From positions 924,501 through 988,500 of the forward strand of contig JAFEUB010000896.1 of assembly GCA_024529925.1 (NCBI GenBank): a DNA stretch of 64,000 nt. Direction: 5' to 3'. Below, one piece after another: positions 1-9,928 of the stretch. Source of the DNA: Ophthalmolycus amberensis (Eukaryota > Chordata > Actinopteri > Perciformes > Zoarcidae). The translations under genes were made by a program, and so were the position numbers. Positions within the stretch are counted from its first letter, which is position 1, and the number at the start of each line of letters is the position of its first letter. The notes beneath the pieces are model-generated. The model made no database searches and was not told the DNA's origin. It was given only the letters and a program-made list of their open reading frames with translations.

Positions 1-551
1 TTTTTTTTCCAGGCCTCTAAAAATCCCTAAAATTAAACGACTTAAGAAAAAGAATAAAGTATGTGCTCCCAGCTCATGTACACACACTATGAGGTCACAA
101 ATAGACATTGCAGTCTGTAAAGGGTCTGTCTAAAACAATATAATTATATACCAGGCTCAGACATCGTGCTCTGTGTTTGCCATTGTGGAGAGAAAGCACG
201 GTTTAACCGCAGCACTCTTACGTGACAAACGTACACTGTGTCATTTCTGCTGAGAGGATGATTTCCAACCCTTCCAGCTGCTTTTGAACACAGCACCGTG
301 TCACCTCAATGGGGCGCGCCATTTGTTTCAGTTCGTGGTTGATGAACTTTAACCCAGATGAGAAACTATGACATGTTATTTAAAGTCACTTCAGCAAACA
401 ACAACCCTCTTTGCATCAATTGCTTCTTATTTATCGTGACTTCTGGGCAGATACAACGCATCGACGTTAACGAGCAAAGTAAGCATTTAGTATAGTAGTT
501 GTTTCACCCCTCGAAAGGAAGCGTTAAGTTAGTTAACGTTTGTTAACTTAC
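1..551. other. Unique flank, no gene seen
   Basis: Mixed-composition unique sequence. It contains a GGGGCGCGCC block near 311 and a GTTAAC-rich stretch at about 525-550. No open frame of note, no repeat family recognised. It would be the start of intron 1 if the minus-strand exon candidate to its right is real. Confidence 0.4.
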
Positions 552-870
552 CAGTTAGCTTAGCGACACGTGTTTGAGAAGTATACTTAAAAACAAAACG
601 GAGCTGTTTCAATGAGCCACTGACCTCGCTGGCAGCCTGTCGCTCCTCTGTCGTTGGGTGACCTGCAGTGTAATGTTGGACCAGCCCACAACAAGGCTCT
701 CTTTTCTGTGTGGCTCAGCTGCTGCACAGGAACATTACGGGCAGAAAGGCGGAGTTCTGGTAAACTTTGAACCAATTGAATCACAGCACGGAAGTGGCAG
801 TCACAGCTGTCTCATCCGGTGCAATCAAATCATTAAAAAAAACAGCTAAATAATCTAAATTGATGCATAA
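552..870 (-). other. Possible 5' exon and promoter of a minus-strand gene
   Basis: Read on the minus strand, the segment ends at base 552 with CTAACTG followed by GTAAGTTA, a near-consensus splice donor. An E-box CACGTG lies just inside (about 568-573), and an ATTGGTTC (inverted CCAAT) lies further upstream near 770-777. The minus strand also has a 65-codon open frame across 587-784, but its sequence is not recognisable and it ends before the donor, so any real exon would be 5' UTR. This could equally be a chance donor in unique DNA. Nothing else in the first 550 bases contradicts an intron there. Confidence 0.2.
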
Positions 871-1039
871 TAACGAAACCACTTTGTTTCGTTTCATGTT
901 TTTACTCCTGTACTCACTCAGCTGGAGTTTGGACTTGTCTTGCTGATTCGTCCCTATTTTACAAGATTTATATTGTCTGACTCATTCATAATAATATAAA
1001 GTCATAGATTGTATATTGAGATGGATGAATTCAATATCT

Positions 1040-1335
1040 GTAGTGGGAAGTAGTGAAAACTAAGTAGGCCTATATTAAAGTGCTGTACTTAAGTATACTT
1101 TTGAAGCACTGAAGTATATCGTTCATATTCTGCTTCATAATTCTACACTGTAGTTCACTACATTTCAGAGGCAAATATAGAACTTTTTACCTCACTACAT
1201 TTCTTTAACAGCTTTAGTTACTTGTTACTTTTCAGATTACGATCGTACATACAAAACATGACAGTTTATTAAACTACCCAGCAGTATATAAAGCGGTTCA
1301 AATTAGGTCCATCTCCATCTGATTGTTGATTTTTT
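1040..1335 (+). repeat. Partial copy of a teleost MITE (GTACTTAAGTA family)
   Basis: The stretch shares an ordered series of blocks with the fuller element at 7516-8010: GTACTTAAGTA, CACTACATTT, CAG.TTTAGTTACTTG, CAGTTTATTAAACTACCCAGCAGTA and TATATAAAG. Only the left half of the element is present; the AAGTAAAG...CTTCCACC right end is missing. It encodes nothing. Identification rests on shared blocks with the second copy and on general familiarity with this sequence in fish genomes. Confidence 0.55.
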
Positions 1336-1359
1336 GAAAAAAGGAGGCAAAGACACACA

Positions 1360-1830
1360 CCCTTGTCTATATTAATGGAGCTGAGGTGGAGCACACGGTT
1401 TTAAGTTCCCGGAAATCAGCATCACAAACAGCCTGATGGTCCTCACACATCTCCATCCTGGTGAAGAAAGCTCATAAATGGCTGTGTTTCTTTAGGGAAC
1501 TTAAGAAGGCAGATTCCTGTGTCACATTCTTGTTAACTTTTACAGAGGAGCGATAGAAAAGCATCCTGACTGGAAACATTACAAACTGGCACGTCATGTG
1601 CACGGCCCAGAACAGGACAGAACATCATATCTACCGAGCATCAGTGATATTGGTGAGAAGAGGAGCCTGCAAAGAGCCAAAGGGATCTTTAAAGACAAAA
1701 CCCACCCCAGCCACACACTGTTCACCCTGCTGCCTTCTGCAAAGAGATGCAGAAGAATCAGCTGCCGTAGCACCAGACTTCAGAGCAGCTCATTTCTTCT
1801 GGCTGTGAGACTGAATGTTTTAGATCACAC
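1360..1830 (+). mobile_element. Decayed LINE, C-terminal reverse-transcriptase tail
   Basis: The plus-strand translation, with frame changes, follows the C-terminal end of fish CR1/L2-type non-LTR retrotransposon ORF2. An early segment reads SSHISILVKKAHKWLCFFRE, like the usual W..HI..LVKKA.QRLYFLR block. The end reads HPSHTLFTLLPSAKRCR then STRLQSSSFLLAVRLN, like the family's HPSHxLFxLLPSGRRxR and SFxPxAVRLxN blocks. Stops and frameshifts interrupt the first half, so it is dead. No 3' poly(A) or simple-repeat tail is evident. The ORF end runs directly into the duplicated unit at 1817, which may be derived from the element's 3' untranslated region. Confidence 0.6.
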
Positions 1831-2142
1831 TAATGTAGTGGTAAGCTGATTTTGAAGTGTTTATTAATGTATGTGTCAAGAACTATAATTTCTCCTGTGA
1901 AGCATCCATATCTCTTGCATTAAGCGTTAATGTATAATTGACAATATATTAAGAAATATTTCTTCATGTTTTATGTGAATATCAAATATGAGATATTTAC
2001 ATAGAAATCATAGGTATTATATTTATTTATTTATTCACAAATTATTTTTCTTCACTATCCAGGTTAATGTGCAAACCCCAACTTCAGATGAAGGCCATAA
2101 GATGCAACGAGATGCTGTAAGAAAGCTCCAGAAGAAGTAAGT
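1817..2142 (+). repeat. Duplicated unit A with an exon-like 74-bp segment
   Basis: First of three copies. It shares with unit B the blocks GTTTTA.ATCACACT, TGAAG.ATCCATA, TTCTTCACT.TCCAG and GTTAATGTGCAAACCC. Bases 2063-2136 (74 bp) are flanked by a CCAG acceptor and a GTAAGT donor, and are better conserved with the partner than the flanking DNA. In the frame starting at 2063 they are open (VNVQTPTSDEGHKM...). Whether this is an exon or part of a mobile repeat cannot be decided from one genome. Confidence 0.55.
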
Positions 2143-2303
2143 GAACCTTTTGCACTGTGCTTTTTTTTACCATACTGCTCTGTTTCCAATTTCAATAATT
2201 CATCTTCAAATGTAACTTTCCTTTTTGTTTTGCCAAATATGTGTAACGCTATAATCTTAACCCCTTCTGTTTAGCATTCATCAGTAGCATCCACCTAATA
2301 AAC

Positions 2304-2661
2304 GTTTTAAATCACACTATAATGTAGTTGAAAGCACATATAAGGACATTTTAAGTTTTTAATTCCTCCGATGAAGTATCCATAACTTGTGCATAAACAG
2401 TTAATAGATAATGGACAATACAATAAGAATGATGTATTTTATGTCAATATCAAAAAGTCTATATCTATTATATATATATATATAAATCATGTGTATTATA
2501 TAAGCTACATTCATTTGTTATGTTTATAAATGAAATATTTATCTATTCATTCATACATTCTTCTTCACTCTCCAGGTTAATGTGCAAACCCAATCTCCCA
2601 ATGAAGGCCATGAGATGCAACAAGATGCCACAAGAGAAGCTCCACAAGAAATCTAGTAAGT
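2304..2661 (+). repeat. Duplicated unit B with an exon-like 80-bp segment
   Basis: Second tandem copy, about 490-515 bp downstream of unit A and diverged by substitutions and small indels; it has gained a (TA)n run near 2467-2486. The exon-like part, 2576-2655, is flanked by TCTCCAG and GTAAGT and is 80 bp. That is 6 bp longer than in unit A, so both have length 2 modulo 3. The same frame is open (VNVQTQSPNEGHEM...). Confidence 0.55.
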
Positions 2662-2707
2662 GGACCTTGAGTTAAGAATGTTTTGTGAAACTCTTACTCA
2701 TTTATAA

Positions 2708-2800
2708 GCTGTGTTCATACACCAGTTATGGATGCTTCACATGAAAAGTTATGGTTGTTGACAAATACACTAAGAGACACCTAAAATGTCCTCATGCTTT
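2708..2800 (-). repeat. Inverted partial copy (unit C) of the duplicated unit
   Basis: Reverse-complemented, this reads GAGGACATTTTA ... GTGAAGCATCCATAACT.GTG.AT.AACA, matching the first third of unit B (AAGGACATTTTA ... TGAAGTATCCATAACTTGTGC). It lies about 50 bp beyond unit B in the opposite orientation and lacks the exon-like segment. Confidence 0.45.
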
Positions 2801-5074
2801 TATTCTGAAACGTTTGCAGGCAAAGTTGAGTTTAATTGAAATGAGCTTAAGCGATCAAAAAAACTGCAAAATAGAAAAACCATCAATAACTTTAATAACA
2901 CATATTACTGGTGATTACTGTGATTCTGAATGCCAATGTGGGCCGTTCCCTACTCTGCCTGTGCGCTCAGCCAGACAGCTGATAGTCAGGTAACCATGTT
3001 AACTGCAGTTGACATCGGAAACCCTGAGAGGGCAGTCTTTACCCATTGAGTCAACCTAAACTTCTTTTTTCTTCTGTAGCCTGAGTTAGATTCATTGCCA
3101 TCTAAATCCTTGAGATTCTTTCTCTATTGCAGACGCTTTACAACTCCAGTCTATTTTGTGTTAAATATTAAAGAATTTAAGATTAAAAAAGCTCCAGGAA
3201 CAATGAGTCTTGGCTGGTAAAGGAGGAATAGCTGTAACATTCATTAACGTTCTCATTGCATAGTCTCACAAAACCTTTCTTCTTCATGTGGCACTTGCAC
3301 ATAACACTGTGCATTTTATCATGGCAAAGCCAGTACAGAGACTTCGCCAATGCTGGACGCTGTGTGTCATCACCACTGGAACTCTATTAACTCTCCCTCT
3401 TCATTTACAGAGAGTTTTCATTATTCAAGCCATTACAGTTTTCATTATGTGTCCATTTGTTTTTTTTTCCCAAACGCCTGCACCGGGCTCCAGAGAAGGG
3501 AAATAGATTACCTCTGATGTTGCGATCAGAAATTCACTGAATAGGACCTGTTGTACCTGTTTTGGTCATCTTTTAAAATCCAGTTTATCATGTAACACCA
3601 GACTGAGGCAGTCAAAGCAAACGGGTCAGAGTGACAGGAAATAGCATGATGTGGGAAACATGGGAGTGTTGTTTTGACAGCTGTGTGGCTGCTTTCCCTC
3701 CAATTGTTTGATACATTTATGAATAACCAAGCAATCTCAACCTCTGCATTTTACTGCTTCAACTAAAACACACTCAAACACACAAATCCGTGCACACACC
3801 AATCCCACCACGCTCTCCTGTAGAAGAGTTGGCATCATGTACCCCGAAGGCTCTCATCTGTTCCCGCTTAACTCTGCTCCACTGCATCAGTTGATTGAGG
3901 CCAAAATTGTTCTGGATATTGAGTAATTGAAGATTAGTAGATAACAGGAAAATCACCCGTCCCTCGGAGTAAATTGATCACTCCGCTCTCCCTCTCTCTC
4001 TCTCCTTTCCTGCCTGAAGAGATACCTTTCATGATAGCAGCAATAAATTGGAAATTTTACCAGATTTTCATGGATGTGAGAGCAGAACCCACCAATCTTA
4101 TTTATATAGATTTATTTTTAAGATATTTTCCGACAGTAAATAGAAGTGCCTACTTTCCGATCTTTTGGTCGTAATAGAAAAGAAAGACACAAACTGCTAT
4201 AGATCAACACCAATAAATAGTGCAACATGAGTAAATGATTTCATAACATATGCAACGCAGTGTAGCAGGACACAGATTTGTATACATTCATTTCAGTAAA
4301 ATTGTTCAAATTCCCAAATTAAGCAACAAATGATACAAACAAACGCAACAAGTTGAGCTACAAATGTTAAAGGGATGCCATAAAAACTGTGTTCAAATCC
4401 CAGGTGCACTATGAGTCGTTTCATGTGGAAGAGTAATTGTTTCAATAAGATATCCATCATCATCAAAGCGCACTTTAGAAAGGACGTGGTCTTTGCTAAG
4501 CAATGAAAGGAGCAGTACAATTACGCTGTAATGAAATCCATTTGCTCTGTTTCATGTTTACTATCAATCCACAAGTCTCAGGTGTGCTGAGATCACACCA
4601 CAAGCATTGGCTCGGCATTCGTTTTCCCTCCTGCTTCACCTTCTGCCCGTCACCATCAGCGGCCTCGAAACTGTAGAAATTAGCTTCCAATAATAGCTAA
4701 CCAGATCTTCTTGGTTTCAGCTGCACGACACTATTGATGGGAATCTTATTTCCAACATCCTGCAACAAATTTCCGGAGGCTTGCTACGCGAGGTATCAGT
4801 AACATACAACACAGCTACAAATCATCTGCAGGTGGAAACTCGAGCTGGACCTTTGCCCTGACTATATTCTGCCCAATAACATATTAATAAGGCATAGCCA
4901 AGGCCCCGGTTGTGCAAGAGAACTTCGTCCATCATGTTGAAATAATAACGAGAGAGGAGGTTGACCTAGAGTCACATGCTGGTAAGCACAGTATTCATTG
5001 TTTAAATGTTTTCCAAAGAGGATGCACTGATTACAATATCATGATCTCAAGCTCCATTGAGGTTGGTTCAACGC
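2801..5074. other. Unique intergenic or intronic DNA
   Basis: No gene or recognised repeat. Open frames of 60-80 codons occur on both strands, but none has recognisable sequence. The AT-rich block at about 4015-4165 resembles the composition of fish conserved noncoding elements, but nothing specific supports this. Confidence 0.35.
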
Positions 5075-5640
5075 AATAGTTTGACATCTTGAAAAATACT
5101 TTGCTTTCTTGCTTAGAGTTAGATGAGAAGATCTATAGCACTCTCGTGTGTGTGTGTGTGTGTGTGATAAATATGTAGCCGGAGCCAACCACAGTTAGCT
5201 TAGCTTAGCATAAGGAATTCAGTCAGGGGGAAGAGCTAGCCTGGCTCTCTATCAAATCCACCTATCAGCGCCTCTAAAGCTCACCAAATAACACGTTATG
5301 TCTTGTTTACTGTTTACTGGGAGCTTATGTGCCAGACTTTTTCTTGGCCTGAAGCAGCCGTGGAGACTGGAGGAAGTGGAGACTCCAGGAAGTTGCTGGT
5401 CCTAGCCAAGAAGTAGTCTGGCCCACAATGACCTGAAAAACATCTGATTGACTTTTTTACACTTTTTGTGCCGGTATGACGTGTTATTTAGCGAGCTTTA
5501 AAGGTGCTGGTAGTTTTTGTTATCTTGTGAGCTGTTTCCTTCTGTGAAGTCTTTATGCTATGCTAAGCTAACCGGCCTGTAGTTCTCCAGCTAAGAGACA
5601 ATTTTCTCACTTAACCCCGAGGCAAGGAAGCCTACATATT
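5075..5640. mobile_element. Foldback (long inverted-repeat) element, copy 1, both arms
   Basis: A large imperfect hairpin. The left-arm segment at 5272-5296 (CTCTAAAGCTCACCAAATAA...) is complementary to 5479-5503 with about 22 of 25 positions matching. TAGCTTAGCTTAGCATAA (5196-5213) pairs with 5553-5570. The centre lies at about 5362-5386 around a GGAGACT...AGTCTCC-like core. It encodes nothing. The same sequence recurs at 42727-43115 and 58128-58566, so it is a dispersed element, probably a non-autonomous DNA transposon of the MITE/foldback kind. A (GT)n run sits inside the left arm. Confidence 0.65.
5146..5166. repeat. (GT)n microsatellite
   Basis: About 10 GT units inside the left arm of the foldback element. 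Confidence 0.9.
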
Positions 5641-7515
5641 GTAGGCCTGCATCAAAGTCATGATTTTTATTGTACTTTTTTTCACCCAATTAATACATTT
5701 CTATTACTGTTCTTGAAGTCTTATTGGACAGAACCTTGGATTTTAGGTCTTAGGTTTATCTGTCCATCCTCAAAAGCAAAATATACAAACTACTACACTA
5801 ATTATGTGCATCGAATGGTGTGAGAATTGAACATTCTAAGACACTGGGTTAGTTTATGAAGTAGAATCCCAAACTGAAAGCTCATAAAAGTCATTATTTT
5901 TATGCGTTAAACTTTTTGCGAGAGTAACGGTCTTTAATCTTTTGAGTGGAATTGCCCAGCGAGGAAAACTTAACTGGCTACAGACGTTTTATGACTGTTT
6001 GCCTTTCGGCTTAAAGGATATTGGAAAAGTGATTTGTGGGGAACCTTTAGCAGACCTTAAAAACACATAATCCACAAGATTTGTAGCCACAGTCAGAGAA
6101 CATGGGCAATGCCAGGTCACTGCATGCAACATACAAAATGAAAAGCAACAAATAACAGAGTGTCTTGCCATGGCCAACAGGTAGTCGCAGCTCTGCTCCC
6201 ACAGAGAAAGCATTTCCTTACTCTGTGATTTATGACTTTCCATCGCTTTTTGAATACCTTACTATTTCTCTGGGCCTCCCTGTTTATTTTGGAGAGCTCA
6301 TCTCACCCCAGAGCCCTGACAACGGGTCAGCTGCCACGGCGGAGGTGGAGAGGAAACATGGACAGAGCTGACTGGCCCTGAAATATTTATGCTTCTTTAG
6401 TGTTGTGATTGTATGAGTTTTGACAGCGATGGCACATTACTGACCCTTCCCCAAAAGGCCCGAGGTGTTGCTATCTGCTGTGACTTGGAGGGGTGAGGCA
6501 CAGTGCATGCTTTTTTCACCATAGTCCCCATGCTTTGCTTGTTTTCTATCGTCCTCTCTGTGTATGAAAGATTTCTCTGAATGTTTGAATATTGATCCTC
6601 TCCTCGTGCTTCTTTTACCCTTTTCCACTATTTTCTCCAATATTATTCTCTTCAAATCTCGCCACAGCAAAGCGCGCTTGCCGTCTCTCCTCCCTCTGCC
6701 TTCTCGTCTTGCGCCACCTCATTTCCTCTATACCTTTTCATCTCTGCACCACATTCATCGTGACAGATTGATGGCTGCCGCTGCAGTATCGCTCAGTAAT
6801 AATAAAGTCACAGAGATTGGTCCCAACTAATTTACAACACAGCCTGTTTACACACCGACTGTAAATTATTTTGTATTTAGACTTAATCTTGTAAGTAATC
6901 AGACCTTCAATTGATTAAAGACTGTTAATTACACTGTCATCTTTAGACTGAGTGCAGTACCACGGACTAAAAACACGACAGACCTCAAATAACAGTGAAT
7001 AAGTTGGATAAGCACGAGTAACTATAAAGTTGAGTTTGCTCGTTTCATAGGCAAACATCCGTCCTTCATGACAGCAGACTTGTTCCAAACAAAGTCTTTC
7101 TTTTACTGATTACATGTCACGCTGAGAGGAGGAACAATTCAAAGTTGAGCAGTGTTTTGTCTGAATACTGGAACAGCAGGGACTGTCACTATCAAGGTCA
7201 TTTTCTCTCGTTTCATTTGATACAGACTCTCTCCGTAAGTGCTGCGCTAGGCATTAGCAGTGCTGATGGTGTGTCTGGTAATGTTATCACAAGCAGCTTA
7301 TTCTTAGTGTTAGTGTGTAACGTCATCAACATTTCAACATCAGGTTAAAGCAATACAGTTGAGAGAAGAAAAAACACTGCCTCGGTCAAGTAATTATATA
7401 TTGGTTATAATTTTCCTTCTCCACCATCCTAATAAACTGTATTTTGTTGAGATTTGGCGTTAGATTGTGTCAGATCAAACTTGCTTTTTAATGTTTGTCC
7501 TTGGTTACATTCCTT
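5641..7515. other. Unique DNA without recognisable gene
   Basis: No splice-flanked open frame or known repeat was recognised. Short open frames of 70-90 codons near 6165-6830 have no recognisable domain. 6600-6740 is pyrimidine-rich. Confidence 0.35.
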
Positions 7516-8010
7516 GGTGGAATGCGACTAGTACTGAACTTAAGTACAATCTTGATGTACTTGTACTTTACCTTTTATGGTGCTTCTACTCCACTACATT
7601 TTGGAGGAAAATATTGTACTTTGTACACTACTTTCTACATTTATTTGAAAACTTCAGTTACTAATTACTTCACAGATGGAATTATGAATACAAAATTTTA
7701 AATTGCTGGATAAATGATGTTATATTATTATAGGTTAAGCTACCCAGCAGTAAATAAAGTAATTCAAATGAGCCCCGCCTTCACCAGCTGCAACATTACT
7801 GAACACCTAAAGGCATCTCTAATTATAATCCAGTAATATAATATAGGTCATTCAGTATAGTGAGTTTTACTTCAAGTATAGTTTGATGTTAATACTTGTG
7901 CATTTTGACTTGAGTATGATTTTGAATACAGGACATTTACCTGTAACTGAGTATTTTGACACTGTGGTTTTGCTACTTTTACTTGAGTTAAAGATCGGAG
8001 CACTTCCACC
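7516..8010 (+). mobile_element. Full-length MITE (GTACTTAAGTA family), 495 bp
   Basis: The element begins GGTGGAATGC and ends GCACTTCCACC, giving short terminal inverted repeats (GGTGGAA / TTCCACC). Just inside are AACTTAAGTA on the left and TACTTTTACTTGAGTTAAAG on the right, also loosely inverted. The internal blocks CTCCACTACATTTTGGAGG, TTCAGTTACT and CTACCCAGCAGTAAATAAAG match the partial copy at 1040-1335. Non-coding, no transposase. No clear target-site duplication is visible. Sequence of this kind is widespread in percomorph fish genomes. Confidence 0.68.
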
Positions 8011-9034
8011 GCTGGTTGATGGAGACCTATGTAGCTGCCTGTGATGATAATGTTGTTGCCGGTACTTGTATTACAAGTCATTACAAATTGATTTGTTCTA
8101 CGGTTCAAATGTTTTATTGACACTAATAAATTGGTCAGAGTCTTAAAGGCAGAGATTATGAAATGACTGAGCTCCATTGGCTAAATTGAGTCGTCAGAGC
8201 GACTGCCGAGCTCGTGAAGTCACTGCGTCTGATCACATGAACCCGGCATGCAGTCTGTGTGCCTTTGTTCGCAGCTTGGCGAACCATGTGATGACTCTGG
8301 TGGGAAGGGAAATGGTCATACTGGAGACTGAGGCATCTTTATTTCGCAGTCATTTTTCTGCTGAGTTGGAGGTTAGCAGACAAAAGCCCTCGCTGTGAAG
8401 AGTTCATCTAACGTTGGCATCAGCATATACGGTACCCCCCTCCTAATGTTACTAATACACAGGCACACGCGATCCTCCCCTCCTGCTGTCTCACGGTGCC
8501 GCAGGGGGCAGTACGACTGTGCTGGCCCTTTCCCCCATGACAGATTAAACAGTGCATTCTCCATCGAAGGTTGCCTTATTTTTTTTTTGCTCAGCTTTCT
8601 TGCTCTCTCGTGGCAGCTCTTCTCCTTACAGCGAGTGGGATGAAAGGAAACGGGTGAACAAAAACAAACGTTTATTTATTGTCAGCACACAAACTTTGGA
8701 CAGGAGATGGCATGGCTCAAGTTCTTTTGTCGAACATGGCTCAAAGTTCCTGTGTCCTGAATCATTTCTATGCAAATTAGCTGGAAACAGAATAATAAAG
8801 CTAATCTGGGGATTAAAAAAAAACTTTTATGGAGCTGTTGAATAGAGTGCTGTCAGCAGTAGCTTCAGTATGTGTACTGAGTCACTGTGGCCGTTCTCCC
8901 CCCCCCCCCTCCCTGCATCTTCCTGTGACATGTTAAGGAAGGTCAGCAATACAACCATATAAAAATATACCCATCAGGCAGAAAAGGAGCGACGTAACAT
9001 TCATTTGGAGCCGTGTTTCTGGCCACCTGTCGAA
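8011..9034. other. Unique DNA, includes C12 tract
   Basis: No gene recognised. A homopolymer of 12 C lies at 8898-8909. Open frames of 63-97 codons at 8177-8845 show no domain. Confidence 0.35.
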
Positions 9035-9215
9035 TGTAAGACCAATATTTATTCTACTTTTAGCTCTGTTTTTGGCCTCCACCACCTCCTTAATGTAAAT
9101 ATGTGGCTATCTAGCTGCTAAAGCGAAATGCTAAGCTCTAATAACCAGTCGCCAACTGTGTCTGTGTGCCGTTTGATGCTAGGCAGGTAGTGTGGCTACA
9201 GTGGGTTTAGAGTTT
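9035..9215 (+). repeat. Dispersed fish repeat fragment
   Basis: The blocks TTTTAGCTCTGTTTTTGG, TCCACCACCTCCT, TAGCTGCTAAA, GTCGCCAACTGTGTCTGTGT and GCCGTTTGATGCTAGGCAGG match the order of a non-coding repeat common in teleost genomic sequence. I cannot assign a class. There is no second copy in this window to align with, so the call rests on recall only. Confidence 0.4.
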
Positions 9216-9380
9216 AAACATGTTTGCATTGTTTTAATGATGCAGCAGCTTGAGGCATTTAACATAAAAAAACATTGTATTTTAGTAGCTTACTATATGT
9301 CTGAAAAATATGAATCTGCTAAGTAACTAGTAATTATGTCTCTCAAATTATTGTGGAAAAATGTAACATATTTCTCCTCA

Positions 9381-9713
9381 AAAGGACTGCTGTGTAGTAT
9401 TTAGGGGGATTTGTTGGCAGAAATGGAATATAATCATAACTTTTCATTACTAACTAAACACCCATACACATAGGAAGCGGGTCCTTGTCCACAGAGTCCG
9501 CCATGGTGCACTAACATGTTTCTACAGTAGCCCAGGAGGGACAAACCAAACACTGGCTCTAGAGAAGGACCGTCTCGTTGTTTGTCACCTGAAGGCCACC
9601 GTAGTTCTCCGACAGGCTTGGAAAAAGGAGGGTTCAGCGGATGGGGTATTCAGTGGGTTGCAATCTGCAACCTCACCACTAGATGCCACTAAATCCTACA
9701 CAATGCGCCTTTA
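9381..9713 (-). mobile_element. MITE with GTGTAGgATTTAG terminal inverted repeats
   Basis: The left end AAAGGACTGCTGTGTAGTAT and the right end, reverse-complemented AAAGGCGCATTGTGTAGGAT, are inverted copies with a few mismatches over about 24 bp. Inside, on the minus strand, are GTGGCATCTAGTGGTGAGG and GCCAGTGTTTGGTTTGTCCC, segments typical of a short non-coding element common in teleosts. About 333 bp, with no coding capacity. Confidence 0.6.
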
Positions 9714-9857
9714 AATGTACAGCAGTAGAGTAGCAGGACTGTTGTTGACTCAGTTTACCTTTTATTGCATAACTTTCACTTGTGGCCAAAGTGGCTGCTT
9801 TTAGGGGGAGGAGTGAAAGTGCAGTCAAGCAGCAGGGACAGAGCAATAAAAAGTGGC

Positions 9858-9859
<2 letters not shown>

Positions 9860-9914
<55 letters not shown>

Positions 9915-9928
9915 GCACACACACACGC
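9860..9928. repeat. Compound (CT)n(CA)n microsatellite
   Basis: About 17 CT units run directly into about 16 CA units with two CG interruptions. Open frames on both strands here are dipeptide products of the repeat. Confidence 0.95.
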
